Shown here: one piece after another, positions 63,361 to 64,000 of the stretch | Numbering within the stretch: position 1 is the first letter of the stretch | Layout: every line of letters begins with the position of its first letter | Source of the DNA: Adhaeribacter soli | GTDB lineage: Bacteria > Bacteroidota > Bacteroidia > Cytophagales > Hymenobacteraceae | DNA length: 64,000 nt | Direction: 5' to 3' | Assembly (NCBI RefSeq): GCF_008727925.1 | Contig: NZ_VTWT01000002.1 | Span: forward strand, 1-64,000 | Notes under the pieces: generated by a model | Seen by the model: the letters and a program-made list of their open reading frames with translations, nothing else | The model's database searches: none | What the model was told of the DNA's origin: nothing | Translations under genes and position numbers: made by a program

Positions 63361-63731
63361 GTTTCCAGGAATATATGCAAATCATTACTACTCTTAAAAT
63401 AAATATCTTTAAGGCCAGACCCTTTAATGCAATTCTTTTACTATTTAACGATACAATTTTACGGCCCCCAAGTCTGAAAAAAAAGGAAAACACGCCCCTG
63501 AACGCAACATGAACTTTTCCATTTAATTTCTGTACTTTTTGTCTCGAAATTTCGGCACTCTCCATTACTCCCCCTACAAACAGCTGTTTTGCAAGAAAAA
63601 AAAGCATCAGCATAGCGTTAAACTATATATATGTTAAGCTATAAAATAACATAATGCCGGCAAACGCAACATTTACCGGCTATTTATTGCGCAATGTTTT
63701 TTTCTAATAACTGATGTAACGCAAGTTTTTT
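63361..63731. other. stretch without recognised gene, possible small RNA source
   Basis: AT-rich. A minus-strand ATG with GGGGGAG in front (about 63565) opens an 82-codon frame that extends past the terminator at 63333-63360, which argues against coding. A leftward small RNA ending at that terminator is possible but nothing in the sequence identifies it. Confidence 0.3.
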
Positions 63732-63906
63732 GAGGTCCCCCTTTGGAGGCAGGGCCGTTTCACTCTAAAGATTCTCCCCTTGAGCCTTAAGGGTGTTTAC
63801 GAATGGAGATATTTATCAAACGACGTGTTAACACTCCTATGACCCTCTCCAAGGGATAGTCATTAGCCAGAAGGAATCAACCCTGCTCTTCAAAAAGGGA
63901 CCTTCT
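63732..63906. repeat. R4b inverted repeat element
   Basis: AGGTCCCCCTTTGGAGGCAGG at the left end (from 63734) and its imperfect complement at 63885-63906 enclose CTAAAGATTCTCCCCTTGAG, which also occurs in R4a near 41600. Same family as R4a, different interior. Confidence 0.7.
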
Positions 63907-63930
63907 CCTTCCTGCGAAAGACCAGTTATA

Positions 63931-63976
63931 AAAAAGTAAAAGCCGGAACATTTGTATGTACCGGCTTTTACTTTTT
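63931..63976. terminator. strong bidirectional terminator at right edge
   Basis: AAAAAGTAAAAGCCGG (63931-63946) pairs perfectly with CCGGCTTTTACTTTTT (63961-63976). It probably ends a minus-strand gene beyond the right edge. A 16-nt palindrome copy follows at 63982. Confidence 0.8.
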
Positions 63977-64000
63977 CGGGCAAAATGCTTAGCGTTCTCT

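Noticed and set aside
63317-63613. 98-codon minus-strand frame near the right edge
   Set aside because: Its last 15 codons pass through an intrinsic terminator hairpin, which is not compatible with a normal gene.

Overview
The window reads as a chromosomal segment of a Bacteroidota bacterium, most likely order Cytophagales (Hymenobacteraceae-like; the genus cannot be fixed from sequence alone). The evidence is three proteins with T9SS type B (gliding-motility-associated) C-termini and one very large protein with a T9SS type A C-terminus, a CarboxypepD_reg/TonB-dependent receptor paired with a DUF4249 lipoprotein, Bacteroidota-type promoters (TTG-N19-TAnnTTTG), few Shine-Dalgarno sequences, and NtrC-type regulators with a GAFTDA loop. 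No tRNA, rRNA, CRISPR array, transposase or prophage gene lies inside the window. Two strong tandem promoters at the left edge point out of it, possibly towards an rRNA or other highly expressed operon.

Layout. 0-6 kb: APC amino-acid permease, TauE/SafE permease, sbcD, a DUF559 endonuclease-fold gene with a 31-nt inverted repeat, and an M28 peptidase. The last two sit between sbcD and sbcC (6.7-10.3 kb). 10.3-13.7 kb: small orphan ORF, PmtA-like methyltransferase and DUF4385 gene bracketed by 200-bp inverted repeats, lipoprotein nuclease, and an outer-membrane protein remnant. 13.7-20.8 kb: UspA, HNH nuclease, MFS transporter, a secreted protein with an apparent ATT start, lipase-type lipoprotein, thioredoxin, AI-2E family transporter. 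21.2-25.6 kb: a three-gene unit of sulfatase, bile-acid-type Na+ symporter (interrupted by TGA) and SulP permease. 26-34.3 kb: one 2757-residue modular secreted protein.

34.6-49.6 kb: a DUF3298-like gene interrupted by TAA; a histidine kinase and sigma54-type response regulator facing a MacA/HlyD adaptor, ABC ATPase and 800-aa permease, with a candidate sigma54 promoter and two upstream palindromes between them; then an M61 peptidase and a TonB receptor/DUF4249 pair. 50-55.5 kb: purine nucleoside phosphorylase, SppA, RarA and a DMT transporter. 56-63 kb: a single-strand locus of ECF sigma factor, an anti-sigma-like membrane protein that ends in a T9SS type B sorting domain, and two tandem surface proteins sharing about 1.2 kb of identical sequence.

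The intergenic DNA is unusually structured. At least four families of composite palindromic or fold-back repeats are present (here R1-R4). A 16-nt palindrome of the form AAAACnnTAnnGTTTT recurs about 16 times, always at or outside gene ends. Several spacers are bounded by inverted arrays of short tandem repeats abutting stop and start codons. I rate the sigma/anti-sigma/T9SS locus, the dispersed 16-nt palindrome, the DUF559-inverted-repeat unit and the sigma54-controlled exporter as most worth follow-up.
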